This document shows, piece by piece, positions 32,820 to 40,719 of a stretch of DNA of 64,000 nt (its first letter is position 1; each line of letters starts with the position of its first letter). Both the position numbers and the translations under genes were made by a program. This stretch comes from Georgenia_A wangjunii (lineage in GTDB: Bacteria > Actinomycetota > Actinomycetes > Actinomycetales > Actinomycetaceae), in assembly GCF_036421915.1 (NCBI RefSeq), contig NZ_JAZGOM010000014.1; one strand, 5' to 3'. Under the pieces are notes generated by a model. That model was not told the origin of the DNA, did not search any database, and worked only from the letters and a program-made list of their open reading frames with translations.

Positions 32820-33980
32820 GTGCTGCACGAGGCGACATCGGGGCACGCACGTGCCGGTGAGGAGCCGCTGCACGTGCTGCTCGTCGAGGACGACGACGGT
32901 GACGCGCTCCTCGTCGAGGAGCTCCTCGCCGAGGCCGACCTCTACCCGGACCTCACCCGCGCCTGGAGCCTCGAGGCCGCCCTCGACGCGCTCGCCGTGC
33001 CGGTGGACTGCGTCCTGCTCGACCTCGGCCTGCCCGACGCCAGCGGGCTCGACGCGCTCGTCCGGCTCCGCGAGGTCTCCGACGCGGCCCTCGTCGTCCT
33101 CACCGGGCTCGACGACGCCGAGCGGGGGGTGCGGGCCGTCGCCGCCGGAGCCCAGGACTACCTCGTCAAGGGCACCGTCGGCGGCGAGGCCCTCGGGCGG
33201 GCCATCCGGTTCGCGGTCGAGCGGCGCCGCGCCGAGCGCGCGCGCCGCGACGACGGCCCCGCCGCGCTGACCGACGCCACGTCGCGTCTCGAGCGCGGCC
33301 TCCTCGCGGGCCCGGAGCTTCCCGCGGGAGCCGTGCGCGTGACCGTGCGCCACGACGGGGCCGGTGGGCGCAGCGACCTGTCCGACGCCGTGCGCCGCCC
33401 GGACGGCACCGTCGCCGCCCTCCTCGCCGACGTCTCCGCCGCCGGGCAGGAGGCAGCGACGCTCGGCGCCTCGCTGCGGATCTCCTGGCGGGCACTCGTC
33501 CTCGCCGGCCTCCCGGCGGGGGACGTCCTGCGCAGCCTCGACGGGCTCGTCCGGGCCGAGCACCTCGACGGTGGCTGCACGGCGGCGGCGGTCATGGTCG
33601 AGGTCGACGCCGCGTCGCGGCGCGCGCGCGTCCACGTCGCCGGGCACCCTGCACCGCTCCTCCTCGGCGCGGACGGCGCGGTGCCCGTCGAGGTGGCCGG
33701 CCCCGCGCTCGGGGCGGGCGAGGGCGCATGGCCCGTCGCCGAGGTCCCCCTCGAGCCGGACGGCCGTCTCGCGCTCGTCTCCTGCGGCCTCGTCGGCGCC
33801 CGTTCCTCGGAAGGCGAACCTCTCGGTCTGCGGCGCCTGCGGGACCTGCTCGCCGAGGGCGCGCGGACGACGGGCGACGACGCCGAGCTCGCCGAGTCGC
33901 TCCTGCGCGCGGCCAGGCGCTACGCCGCGGCGTCGACCGAGGAGCTCGCCGTCGTGCTCGTCGGCTGGGACCCCCGGTGA
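32820..33980 (+). CDS. Response regulator with degenerate PP2C/SpoIIE-type output domain
   Basis: The 386-residue protein has an intact receiver domain (about 17-135; phosphoacceptor D68 in LLDLGLPDASG, K117 in YLVKG) and a C-terminal SpoIIE-like PP2C domain (about 165-385). Early metal-site Asp residues survive (SDLSDAV, D186/D189; ADVSAAG, D204), but the later T/SDG motif is SCGLVGAR (C322) and the final DD pair is E374-E375. Such proteins normally dephosphorylate STAS-domain anti-sigma antagonists, so this may be a weak or dead phosphatase acting by binding. No STAS or anti-sigma gene is adjacent. AAAGGAA precedes the GTG by 7-8 bases. The stop overlaps the kinase GTG by 4 bases. Confidence 0.82.
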   Translation: MLHEATSGHARAGEEPLHVLLVEDDDGDALLVEELLAEADLYPDLTRAWSLEAALDALAVPVDCVLLDLGLPDASGLDALVRLREVSDAALVVLTGLDDAERGVRAVAAGAQDYLVKGTVGGEALGRAIRFAVERRRAERARRDDGPAALTDATSRLERGLLAGPELPAGAVRVTVRHDGAGGRSDLSDAVRRPDGTVAALLADVSAAGQEAATLGASLRISWRALVLAGLPAGDVLRSLDGLVRAEHLDGGCTAAAVMVEVDAASRRARVHVAGHPAPLLLGADGAVPVEVAGPALGAGEGAWPVAEVPLEPDGRLALVSCGLVGARSSEGEPLGLRRLRDLLAEGARTTGDDAELAESLLRAARRYAAASTEELAVVLVGWDPR

Positions 33981-35554
33981 GCGCGGGCGCACCTCCGCTG
34001 AGCGACCGCCCGACCGGCTGGACCCTGCGCAGCCGGGTCCGGACGGCGCTCGTCGCCGGCGGGCTCGTGCTCGGCCTCGTCCTCCTCCTCGCGTTCGCGG
34101 CGCTCCTCCAGGTGAGCCGGCACGAGAGCCGCGTGACGGAGGTCCTCTTCGACGCCGTCGTCAGCATGGAGGACGCCCACGCCGACCTCGTCGACGCCGA
34201 GGGGTCCGTGCGCGCCTACGCCCTCACCGCCGACCCGGCGGTGCGCGGCCCCTACGACAGGCTCGACGTCGCCGCCCTCGCCGCCGTCGCCGAGGAGGTG
34301 ACCGCCGCCCTGCCCGACGACGGCGCGCTCGCCGGCGCCCTGGACGACCTCCTCGTCGCGGTCGAGGTGTGGCGCACGGAGTTCGCCGAGCCGACCGTCG
34401 CGCGTGCCGGGGACGGCCCGGACGAGGCGTACGCAGCCAACCGGGCGCGCGGGCTCGCGCTCTTCGCCGACGTCCGCGCGGGCATCGACAGGACGCTCGG
34501 CACCCTCCTCGACTACCGCAGCGACGCGGCGGAGAGCCTGCGCACGTGGCGGACCGTCCTCGTCGTCTCGATGGTCCTCCTCGCCGTGTCGGCCGTCGCG
34601 GTCGGCACCGTGCTGTGGCGGCTCCTGCGGGCGTGGGTGACCGACCCGCTGGAGCGGCTCGCCGCGTCGAGCCGGGCCGTGGCCGCCGGGGACCTCACCG
34701 CGCAGGTCGAGGGCGACGGGCCCGACGAGGTCGTCGGTCTCGGTGCGGACGTCGAGCAGATGCGCCGCCAGCTCGTCGCCGAGCTCGAGAGCGTCCGCCA
34801 GGCGCGCAGCGAGCTCGAGGCCTCCAACCGGGACCTCGAGCAGTTCGCCTACGTCGCCTCGCACGACCTCCAGGAACCGCTGCGCAAGGTCGCCTCCTTC
34901 ACCCAGCTGCTCCAGCGCCGCTACGGCGGCCAGCTCGACGAGCGGGCGGACCAGTACATCGAGTTCGCCGTCGACGGCGCGAAGCGGATGCAGCGCCTCA
35001 TCCAGGACCTCCTCGTGTTCTCGCGCGTGGGCCGGGGCGGGGAGGAGGCCGGCGTCGTCGACCTCGACGCGTGCCTCGCCGACGCCCTGGCCAACGTCTC
35101 GGACACGCTCACGACGACGGGCGGCCAGGTCCTCGCCGCGGACCTTCCCCCCGTGCTCGGGCACCGGGTCGTCCTCACCCAGCTCTTCCAGAACCTCTTG
35201 AGCAACGCCGTGAAGTTCCGTCACCCCGATCGTCCGCCGCGCATCGAGATCCGGGCGGAGCGCTCGGGGGAGGAGTGGCTCTTCACGTGCGCGGACAACG
35301 GCATCGGCATCGAGCCGCGGCACGCCGAGCGCGTCTTCGTCATCTTCCAGCGGCTCCACGCCAAGGACGCCTACGAGGGCACCGGCATCGGCCTGTCGTT
35401 GTGCAAGCGCATCATCGAGCTGCACGGCGGGCGGATCTGGGTCGCGGAGCGCGAGCCGGACGACGTCGGCACCGTCCTGCACTGGACGTTGCCCGTCCTG
35501 CGCGAGGAGGCGGCGTCCGCGGACGGGTCGGGCGGGGCCCGCGCCCATGGGTGA
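33977..35554 (+). CDS. Membrane sensor histidine kinase with CHASE3-like domain
   Basis: The 525-residue kinase has a membrane segment (about 24-45), an extracellular helical CHASE3-like region (about 46-190), a second membrane segment (about 193-213), HAMP (about 213-268), a short coiled coil, a HisKA domain with phosphorylated H296 (SHDLQEPLRKV), N-box NLLSNAVKF, and HATPase G1/G2 boxes DNGIGIEP and GTGIGLSLCKRI. The DLEQFAYVASHDLQEPL block is that of phytochrome/Cph1-like kinases, which pair with small Rcp1-type receivers; such a receiver follows. GTG 33977 overlaps the previous stop. The input signal is unknown. Confidence 0.88.
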   Translation: MSAGAPPLSDRPTGWTLRSRVRTALVAGGLVLGLVLLLAFAALLQVSRHESRVTEVLFDAVVSMEDAHADLVDAEGSVRAYALTADPAVRGPYDRLDVAALAAVAEEVTAALPDDGALAGALDDLLVAVEVWRTEFAEPTVARAGDGPDEAYAANRARGLALFADVRAGIDRTLGTLLDYRSDAAESLRTWRTVLVVSMVLLAVSAVAVGTVLWRLLRAWVTDPLERLAASSRAVAAGDLTAQVEGDGPDEVVGLGADVEQMRRQLVAELESVRQARSELEASNRDLEQFAYVASHDLQEPLRKVASFTQLLQRRYGGQLDERADQYIEFAVDGAKRMQRLIQDLLVFSRVGRGGEEAGVVDLDACLADALANVSDTLTTTGGQVLAADLPPVLGHRVVLTQLFQNLLSNAVKFRHPDRPPRIEIRAERSGEEWLFTCADNGIGIEPRHAERVFVIFQRLHAKDAYEGTGIGLSLCKRIIELHGGRIWVAEREPDDVGTVLHWTLPVLREEAASADGSGGARAHG

Positions 35555-35605
35555 GAATGGCAGCGGCGCGACCATCGCGGTCGCCGGGACGTCGCAGGAG
35601 GACGC

Positions 35606-36040
35606 GTGAGCGAGGCAATGATCGAGGTGCTGCTCGTCGAGGACGACCCGGGGGACGTGCTCATGACGCAGGAGGCGTTCGCGGACTACAAGGTCGCCAA
35701 CCGCCTCACGGTCGTCAGCGACGGCGAGTCGGCCATGGCCTATCTCCGCAAGGAGGGTGAGCACGCCGGTGCCCCCACGCCCGACCTCATCCTGCTCGAC
35801 CTCAACCTCCCGCGGATGGACGGGCGGGAGGTCCTCGCCGAGCTCAAGGAGGACCCCGCCCTCCGGCGGGTACCCGTCGTCGTCCTCACGACGTCGGAGG
35901 CGGAGGAGGACATCCTGCGCAGCTACGACCTGCACGCCAACGCGTACGTGACGAAGCCGGTCGACTTCGACCGGTTCATCGACGTCGTGCGCAAGATCGA
36001 CGACTTCTTCGTCTCGGTCGTCCGGCTCCCGCGCCGCTGA
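35606..36040 (+). CDS. Stand-alone Rcp1-like response regulator
   Basis: The 144-residue protein is only a receiver domain: acidic pocket E12-D13-D14, phosphoacceptor D65 (LLDLNLPRMDG), Thr at 95-96 (VLTTSEAEEDI) and K117 (VTKPVDF). The VLTTSEAEEDILRSYDLHANAYVTKP pattern marks the Rcp1 subfamily used by Cph1-type kinases. There is no output domain, so it acts as a phosphate shuttle or by protein contact. AGGAGG lies 4 bases before the GTG at 35606; an ATG at 35618 is possible. It is 51 bases after the kinase, in the same operon. Confidence 0.88.
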   Translation: MSEAMIEVLLVEDDPGDVLMTQEAFADYKVANRLTVVSDGESAMAYLRKEGEHAGAPTPDLILLDLNLPRMDGREVLAELKEDPALRRVPVVVLTTSEAEEDILRSYDLHANAYVTKPVDFDRFIDVVRKIDDFFVSVVRLPRR

Positions 36041-36109
36041 CGCGGGGAATTCGCGCCCGCCGGCGCGCGTTTGCACCTGGTGAAGGCTTGAGGACACGAG
36101 GAGGCGCAC

Positions 36110-37045
36110 ATGCGCGAGCTGTACACGCTGGGACCCGCGGCGCAGGACCTGCCCGAGGTGCCGGTCCTCGTCCACGCGCTGCACGGGGCCATGGACGCCG
36201 GCCGGGCCGGGGCGCTGTTCGCCCGGCACCTGCAGACGGCGCTCGGCGCGCGGCGGGTGGCCACCTTCAGCAGCGACGAGCTCATCGACTACCGGGCCCG
36301 CCGTCCCGTCATGACGTTCGAGGACTGGCACTGGACGGACTACGCCGAGCCGACGATCGCCGTCGACCTCCTCCACGACGACGAGGGTGCGCCGCTCCTC
36401 CTCCTCCACGGCCCTGAGCCCGACCTGCGCTGGGAGGGCTTCGTCGACGCCGTCATCGAGATCGTCGAGCGCTTCGGCGTCGAGCGGACCATCGGCGTGC
36501 ACGGCATCCCCATGGGCGTCCCGCACACGCGCCCGACGACCGTGACCGCCCACGCCACCGACGCCACGCTCATCCCGGCCGTGCCGGGCATCATGGGCAC
36601 GCTCCAGGTCCCGGGCAGCGCCGCGGGCCTCCTCGAGCTGCGCCTCGGGCAGGCGGGGCACGACGCCCTCGGCTTCGCCGCCAACGTCCCGCACTACCTC
36701 GCCCAGAGCGACTTCCCCCAGGCGGCGGCCGAGCTCGTCCGCCAGGTCGCGCGCAGCGGCTCCCTCGCGCTGCCGCTCGGCGAGCTCGAGGTCGCCGCGA
36801 GCGAGACGGCGGCGCAGATCGAGCGCCAGGTGGCCGAGTCCCCGGAGGTCGGGGCGGTCGTCCACGCGCTCGAGCAGCAGTTCGACGCCTTCATGGACGG
36901 GGCCGGTGACGAGCGCCGGGCGACCCTCCTCGCGCAGCCCGTCGAGCTCCCGACGGCGGAGGAGATCGGGGCCGAGCTGGAGGCGTTCCTCGCCGACCAG
37001 TCGGACAACCCCGGCGACGACGCCGCCGCGGACGACGACGCGTAG
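36110..37045 (+). CDS. PAC2-family protein
   Basis: The 311-residue protein belongs to the PAC2 family (proteasome-assembly-chaperone-like fold) common in actinobacteria. Family marks are LVHALHGAMDAG near the start, SDELIDYRARRP, GIPMGVPHTRP and IPAVPGIMGTLQVPGS. The acidic tail (DDAAADDDA) is unstructured. No enzymatic function is established; actinobacterial members are often near proteasome or stress genes, but not here. GAGGAGG lies 7 bases before the ATG at 36110. Two tandem hairpins follow the stop. Confidence 0.87.
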   Translation: MRELYTLGPAAQDLPEVPVLVHALHGAMDAGRAGALFARHLQTALGARRVATFSSDELIDYRARRPVMTFEDWHWTDYAEPTIAVDLLHDDEGAPLLLLHGPEPDLRWEGFVDAVIEIVERFGVERTIGVHGIPMGVPHTRPTTVTAHATDATLIPAVPGIMGTLQVPGSAAGLLELRLGQAGHDALGFAANVPHYLAQSDFPQAAAELVRQVARSGSLALPLGELEVAASETAAQIERQVAESPEVGAVVHALEQQFDAFMDGAGDERRATLLAQPVELPTAEEIGAELEAFLADQSDNPGDDAAADDDA

Positions 37046-37076
37046 CCCCGCCCTCGCGGGGCTCGGCCGGGCCGAG
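37045..37076 (+). terminator. Tandem hairpins after the PAC2 gene
   Basis: GCCCCGC-CCTC-GCGGGGC (37045-37062) begins at the last base of the stop codon, and CTCGGC-CGG-GCCGAG follows directly (37062-37076). Confidence 0.6.
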
Positions 37077-37253
37077 CCGGAACGCTAGAAATGCGACGGG
37101 GCTCATGCCATGCTTTCCCGCGTTGCAGTTGCGAATCGCTTACGTGTGACCCCGGCCGCGGCCGGGCCTAGCAAGACGTGGGACGAAGCATTTGCGGCGC
37201 AGGGGGACCGGCACAGGGCCGGTCCCACGACGTCCCCGGAAGGACACAGCACC

Positions 37254-37457
37254 ATGGCAGAGGGAAGCGTCAAGTGGTTCAACGCTGAGAAGGGCTACGG
37301 GTTCATCGCCCAGGACGGCGGCGGTGCCGACGTCTTCGTGCACTACTCGTCCATCCAGTCCGACGGCTACCGGAGCCTCGAGGAGGCCCAGCGGGTGGAG
37401 TTCGAGATCACCCAGGGCCCGAAGGGTCCGCAGGCCGAGAGCGTCCGTCCGCTCTGA
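37254..37457 (+). CDS. cspA: Cold-shock domain protein
   Basis: The 67-residue CspA-type RNA/ssDNA chaperone has RNP1 KGYGFI and RNP2 DVFVHY in the five-strand OB fold (GSVKWFNAEKGYGFIAQDG start). GAAGGA lies 7 bases before the ATG at 37254. The upstream gap 37077-37253 has no gene and probably holds a long 5' leader, common for csp genes; it contains TTGCAGTTGC and AATCGCTTACG but no convincing promoter pair. A hairpin follows 12 bases after the stop. The 3' end overlaps the convergent gene by 50 bases. Confidence 0.96.
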   Translation: MAEGSVKWFNAEKGYGFIAQDGGGADVFVHYSSIQSDGYRSLEEAQRVEFEITQGPKGPQAESVRPL

Positions 37458-38358
37458 GCCGCACCGCTGACGACGGGTCCGCACCGCTCGGTGCGGGCCC
37501 TTCGTCGTCGTGGGGGCGGGCCGGGTCCACCAGCGGGGGGGTCGTGCCGACGAAGTCGTCGAGCCGCTCGCCGTCGACGAGCCGCACCGGCAGGGCGAGG
37601 CGGCGCAGGACCCGCGCGAGGTCGGGCCCGGGCAGGGGAGCGGACGAGCACGCGAGGACGACGTTGCCGAACCGGCGTCCCCGCAGGATCGCCGGGTCCG
37701 CGACGAGGGCGACGTGCTCGAAGACCGCCCGGAGGGTGGCGACCTCCTCCCGCGCACCGCGCAGCGGCGGACGGTCCGTGAGGTTGACGAGGTAGAGACC
37801 GCCCGGGACGAGCGCCGCCCGTGCCTCACGCGCCGCCTCGAGCGTGCGCAGGTGGGCCGGCACGGCGGGCCCGTTGAAGGCGTCACGGACGAGGACGTCC
37901 CACGCCCCCGGCGCGAGCGTGCCGAGCGCGGCGCGCGCGTCACCGACACGGATCCGCAGCCGCGGGGCGCGCGGCAGGTCGAACCACTCCCGCGCCAGCC
38001 GCGCCAGCTCGGCGTCGATCTCGACGACGAGCTGGGAGGACCCGGGACGAAGGGCGTCGAGCGCCCGGGCGAAGGTGCACGCGGCGCCGCCGAGGTGGAC
38101 GGCGCGCAGCGGACCGGGCCGCAGGACGTCGAGGACGGCGAGCATCTGCTGCATGTACTCGAACTCGAGGTACGTCGGGTCGAGGAGGTCGACGTGGGAG
38201 CTCTCGGCGTCGTCGAGGTAGAGCGTGACGGCGCTCGGGCGGTCGGGGTCACGGATGAGCTCGGCCATGCCGGTGCTCGTGCGCACCGGGCCGGCGGGGA
38301 GCTCCCTGACGGCGGCTGCCGGCTTGGCCGGGGCCCGGCGCGGTCGACGGTCCGGCAT
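37408..38358 (-). CDS. Spermidine synthase-like methyltransferase-fold protein
   Basis: The 316-residue protein has the spermidine-synthase/SAM-dependent Rossmann fold: YLEFEYMQQML, AVHLGGAACTFARAL (glycine loop), VVEIDAELARLAREWF (acidic residue after beta-2), VGDARAAL and VLVRDAFNG. Actinobacteria carry many such short relatives whose aminopropyl-acceptor residues are not preserved, so polyamine synthesis is not proven. The ATG at 38358 follows TACCCT by 7 bases. The last 45 or so residues (from about DDFVGTTPP) are encoded across the csp terminator and 50 bases into csp on the other strand, and look low-complexity. Confidence 0.82.
   Translation of the reverse strand: MPDRRPRRAPAKPAAAVRELPAGPVRTSTGMAELIRDPDRPSAVTLYLDDAESSHVDLLDPTYLEFEYMQQMLAVLDVLRPGPLRAVHLGGAACTFARALDALRPGSSQLVVEIDAELARLAREWFDLPRAPRLRIRVGDARAALGTLAPGAWDVLVRDAFNGPAVPAHLRTLEAAREARAALVPGGLYLVNLTDRPPLRGAREEVATLRAVFEHVALVADPAILRGRRFGNVVLACSSAPLPGPDLARVLRRLALPVRLVDGERLDDFVGTTPPLVDPARPHDDEGPAPSGADPSSAVRLRADGRSRPADPSGPG
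37470..37508. terminator. csp terminator, lying inside the convergent gene
   Basis: GGGTCCGCACCG and CGGTGCGGGCCC form a 12-bp stem with one G-T wobble; ACGAC and GTCGT extend it beyond a TTC bulge. It starts 12 bases after the csp stop and is within the coding sequence of the spermidine-synthase-like gene. Confidence 0.75.
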
Positions 38359-38365
38359 GGGGCTC

Positions 38366-38371
38366 AGGGTA
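38366..38371 (-). promoter_or_regulatory. -10 element of the spermidine-synthase-like gene
   Basis: TACCCT on the minus strand lies 7 bases before the ATG at 38358, predicting a leaderless mRNA. Confidence 0.5.
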
Positions 38372-38386
38372 GCCCGTCGCCGCGGC

Positions 38387-38392
38387 TACCCT
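38387..38392 (+). promoter_or_regulatory. -10 element of dinB
   Basis: TACCCT lies 9 bases before the dinB ATG at 38402. No SOS box is present between the two divergent genes. Confidence 0.45.
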
Positions 38393-38401
38393 GGGCACAG
38401 G

Positions 38402-39646
38402 ATGAGCAGAGGACCACGCAGCGCGACGGCGCGGCGCGACTGGGGCAGCGACGACACCGGCGCCACGGTGCTGCACGTCGACATGGACGCCTTCTTCGCG
38501 GCGGTCGAGCTCCTGAGCCGGCCCGAGCTGCGGGGGAGCCCGGTCATCGTCGGGGGCGCGCACCGGGGAGTCGTCCTCTCCGCGACGTACGAGGCGCGTG
38601 CGTTCGGCGTCCACGCGGCCATGCCCATGTCGCGGGCGCGCGCGCTGTGCCCCCGCGCGACGGTCATCGGCCCGGACCACGCGAGCTACGTCCGCGTCTC
38701 CGCGCAGGTCATGGACATCCTCGCCGACGTCACGCCGCTGCTCGAGAAGGTGAGCATCGACGAGGCCTTCCTCGACGTCGCCGGCGCGGCCCGCCGGCTC
38801 GGCAGCCCGACCCGGATCGCCGAGCTCGTGCGTGAGCGCATCCACCGTGAGACGGGGGTCCCGGCCTCGGTCGGGATCGGGGCGACGAAGTTCGTCGCCA
38901 AGCTCGCCTCCGGCCACGCGAAGCCGGACGGCCTCCTCCTCGTCCCGCGCGAGGCGACCGTCCCCTTCCTCCACTCCCTGCCCGTCGGGGCACTGTGGGG
39001 CGTGGGTGAGCGCACCCGCGAGACCCTCCACCGCCACGGGATCGACACGGTCGCCGAGCTCGCCGCGCGGCACCCGCGCGAGCTCCACCGCGTCCTCGGG
39101 GTGGCCGCCGGCCAGCGCCTGCACGACCTGGCGCGCGGGATCGACCCCCGGCGGGTCGAGCCGGGACGGGTGGAGAAGTCCGTCGGCACCGAGACGACCT
39201 TCGAGACCGACCTCACGGACACGGGCACCCTCACCGCCGTCCTCCTCGACCAGGCCCACCGGTGCGCGGCCCGCCTGCGGGCCGACGGCATGCTCACCCG
39301 GACCGTCGTCGTCAAGGTGCGCCTCGCCGACTTCACGACGCTCACGCGCTCGCGCGCCGTCGAGGCCACCGACGTCGCGCACGACATCTACGCCGCTGCG
39401 AGCGAGCTGTTCGCCCGCGTCGAGGTGCCACGGAGCGGGGTGCGGCTCATCGGTGTGCGCGCGGAGAACCTCGCCGCCGCCGGGAGCACGGGCGTCCAGG
39501 GGCGCCTCGGGGACGAGCCCGCGCGGCGGGAGGCGGAGGCCGCGATGGACGGCGTCCGGGCCCGGTTCGGCGCCGGTGCGCTCGGTCCCGCGACGCTCCT
39601 GCGACCCTCCGCGTCGACCGCCAGGGAGGGCGGCGCAGAGCGCTGA
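38402..39646 (+). CDS. dinB: Y-family DNA polymerase IV
   Basis: DinB carries out error-prone translesion synthesis. The 414-residue protein has the palm carboxylates in HVDMDAFFAAVE (D27, D29) and SIDEAFLDV (D120, E121), the finger/steric-gate stretch YEARAFGVHAAMPM, the HhH thumb segment LHSLPVGALWGVGERT and the little-finger domain (about 260-370). I see no QLxLF-type beta-clamp motif at the C-terminus, which ends in a Ser/Ala/Arg tail, so clamp binding may use another surface. No SOS box precedes it, as for mycobacterial DinB genes outside the SOS regulon. Confidence 0.95.
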   Translation: MSRGPRSATARRDWGSDDTGATVLHVDMDAFFAAVELLSRPELRGSPVIVGGAHRGVVLSATYEARAFGVHAAMPMSRARALCPRATVIGPDHASYVRVSAQVMDILADVTPLLEKVSIDEAFLDVAGAARRLGSPTRIAELVRERIHRETGVPASVGIGATKFVAKLASGHAKPDGLLLVPREATVPFLHSLPVGALWGVGERTRETLHRHGIDTVAELAARHPRELHRVLGVAAGQRLHDLARGIDPRRVEPGRVEKSVGTETTFETDLTDTGTLTAVLLDQAHRCAARLRADGMLTRTVVVKVRLADFTTLTRSRAVEATDVAHDIYAAASELFARVEVPRSGVRLIGVRAENLAAAGSTGVQGRLGDEPARREAEAAMDGVRARFGAGALGPATLLRPSASTAREGGAER

Positions 39647-39732
39647 GTGCCTCCGGCTTTCCCAGGGGCCTCCTGCGACCTATCCTTGGCACACAGCCCC
39701 GGTCGGGGCCGCGACGGCGAAGCGAGGGTCCG

Positions 39733-40122
39733 ATGCCACTCTCTGAGTACGAGCAGCGAGTGCTCCATCAGATGGAGCAGCAGCTGCGCTCCGACGACCC
39801 GCGCCTGGCGAGCTCGCTCTCGACGCAGACGAAGGTTTCCGTCCGCCGCCTCGCGCTGGGTGCCCTGGCGGTCCTCGCCGGCCTGGGGATGCTCGTGGGC
39901 GGCGTCGCCCTCAGCTACGTGTGGCTCGGTGTGCTCGGCTTCGTCGCGATGCTCGGCGGCGTCATGCTCGCCATCAGCAAGCCCCGAGGGGCCCCGGCGG
40001 CTCCCGGCCCGGCGCCGCGCCGCGGCGGCCCCGCCGCCCCCCGCCGGCCCGCGTCCTCGCGCTCGTTCGTGCAGCGCATGGAGGAGCGGTGGGACCGCCG
40101 CCGGGAGCAGGGCGAGCGCTGA
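39733..40122 (+). CDS. DUF3040 membrane protein
   Basis: The 129-residue protein starts MPLSEYEQRVLHQMEQQL, the DUF3040 signature, followed by an amphipathic stretch, two adjacent membrane segments (about 38-58 and 62-80) and a Pro/Arg-rich basic tail. DUF3040 genes usually sit just before mraZ in actinobacteria, as here, but have no known function; a link to division is inference from position. TATCCT near 39680 may be its -10. Confidence 0.9.
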   Translation: MPLSEYEQRVLHQMEQQLRSDDPRLASSLSTQTKVSVRRLALGALAVLAGLGMLVGGVALSYVWLGVLGFVAMLGGVMLAISKPRGAPAAPGPAPRRGGPAAPRRPASSRSFVQRMEERWDRRREQGER

Positions 40123-40648
40123 GCGATCGCCGTCGCGCACGGCCGGTGGTGACGCCGCGCGACTGACCGGTCCGCGCTGACGGGCTGGCGTGCCCGCCGA
40201 CCCGGGCATGACCGCTCCCTCTCCCTCCCTCCCGGGCCGCGCTCCCGCCGCCGCCGGCCTCCCTCCACCGCCGCGCGGGCGCCACCGCCTGGTGCGCTCC
40301 GGGCGCGGGCGGTCCTCCCGCGCCGATGCACGGCGAGCTCCCGTGCGCCGCGCCGCTCCTCCACGACGCGCCCCGCCGTGAGCGGTCCTCCACGACGCTC
40401 CCCGCCGCGCGCCGTCGTTCCCGCGGCCCCCTCCACATCGCTCCACGCCCGGCCCTCGTCGCCGTCCTGGCCCGTACCGGCCTGCGCCGGGGCGCGCGGG
40501 GGCACGGAAGTCCGGGCCGTCCAGGCGCGCGGTGCGCCGCGCGCGCCGCGCCGCGGACGCAGGTGCGCCGACGTGTCCTCCACTCCGCACCACGGCCCGT
40601 GACCTGCGCTTTCGTCCGCATCCCACCCGGCATCCGACTCCCCGGGCC
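40123..40648. other. Gene-free region before mraZ
   Basis: No credible gene is seen in this long gap: open frames here show Pro/Arg/Ala-rich shadow composition and no family motif. It contains a 22-bp direct repeat (40357-40407) and, just before the promoter, a CCCCGG-GCCTTG-CCGGGG hairpin at 40640-40657. The rest is unstructured GC-rich DNA. Confidence 0.6.
40357..40407. repeat. Direct repeat, 22 bp, one mismatch
   Basis: TCCTCCACGACGC followed by g/t and CCCCGCCG occurs at 40357-40378 and 40386-40407, 7 bases apart. Function unknown. Confidence 0.6.
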
Positions 40649-40676
40649 TTGCCGGGGGAGCAAAGTGGAGTAATGT
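40649..40676 (+). promoter_or_regulatory. mraZ promoter of the dcw cluster
   Basis: TTGCCG (40649-40654) and TAATGT (40671-40676) with a 16-base spacer. Initiation near 40683 gives a 37-base leader before the mraZ GTG. The -10 lies within the second MraZ box. Confidence 0.55.
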
Positions 40677-40681
40677 GGTGC
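40662..40681 (+). promoter_or_regulatory. MraZ-box repeats
   Basis: AAAGTGG-N3-AATGTGG matches the repeated AAAGTG(G/T)-N3 operator described for MraZ. Two further GTGG cores at 40688 and 40696 could extend the array. Overlap with the -10 suggests autorepression. Confidence 0.6.
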
Positions 40682-40719
40682 GCACTGGTGGCGGAGTGGT
40701 CGGCGAAGGGGGTGTGCCC

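Noticed and set aside
40326..40673. 115-codon frame in the gap before mraZ
   Set aside because: Pro/Arg/Ala-rich product without motif, no ribosome binding site, and it ends across the mraZ promoter.
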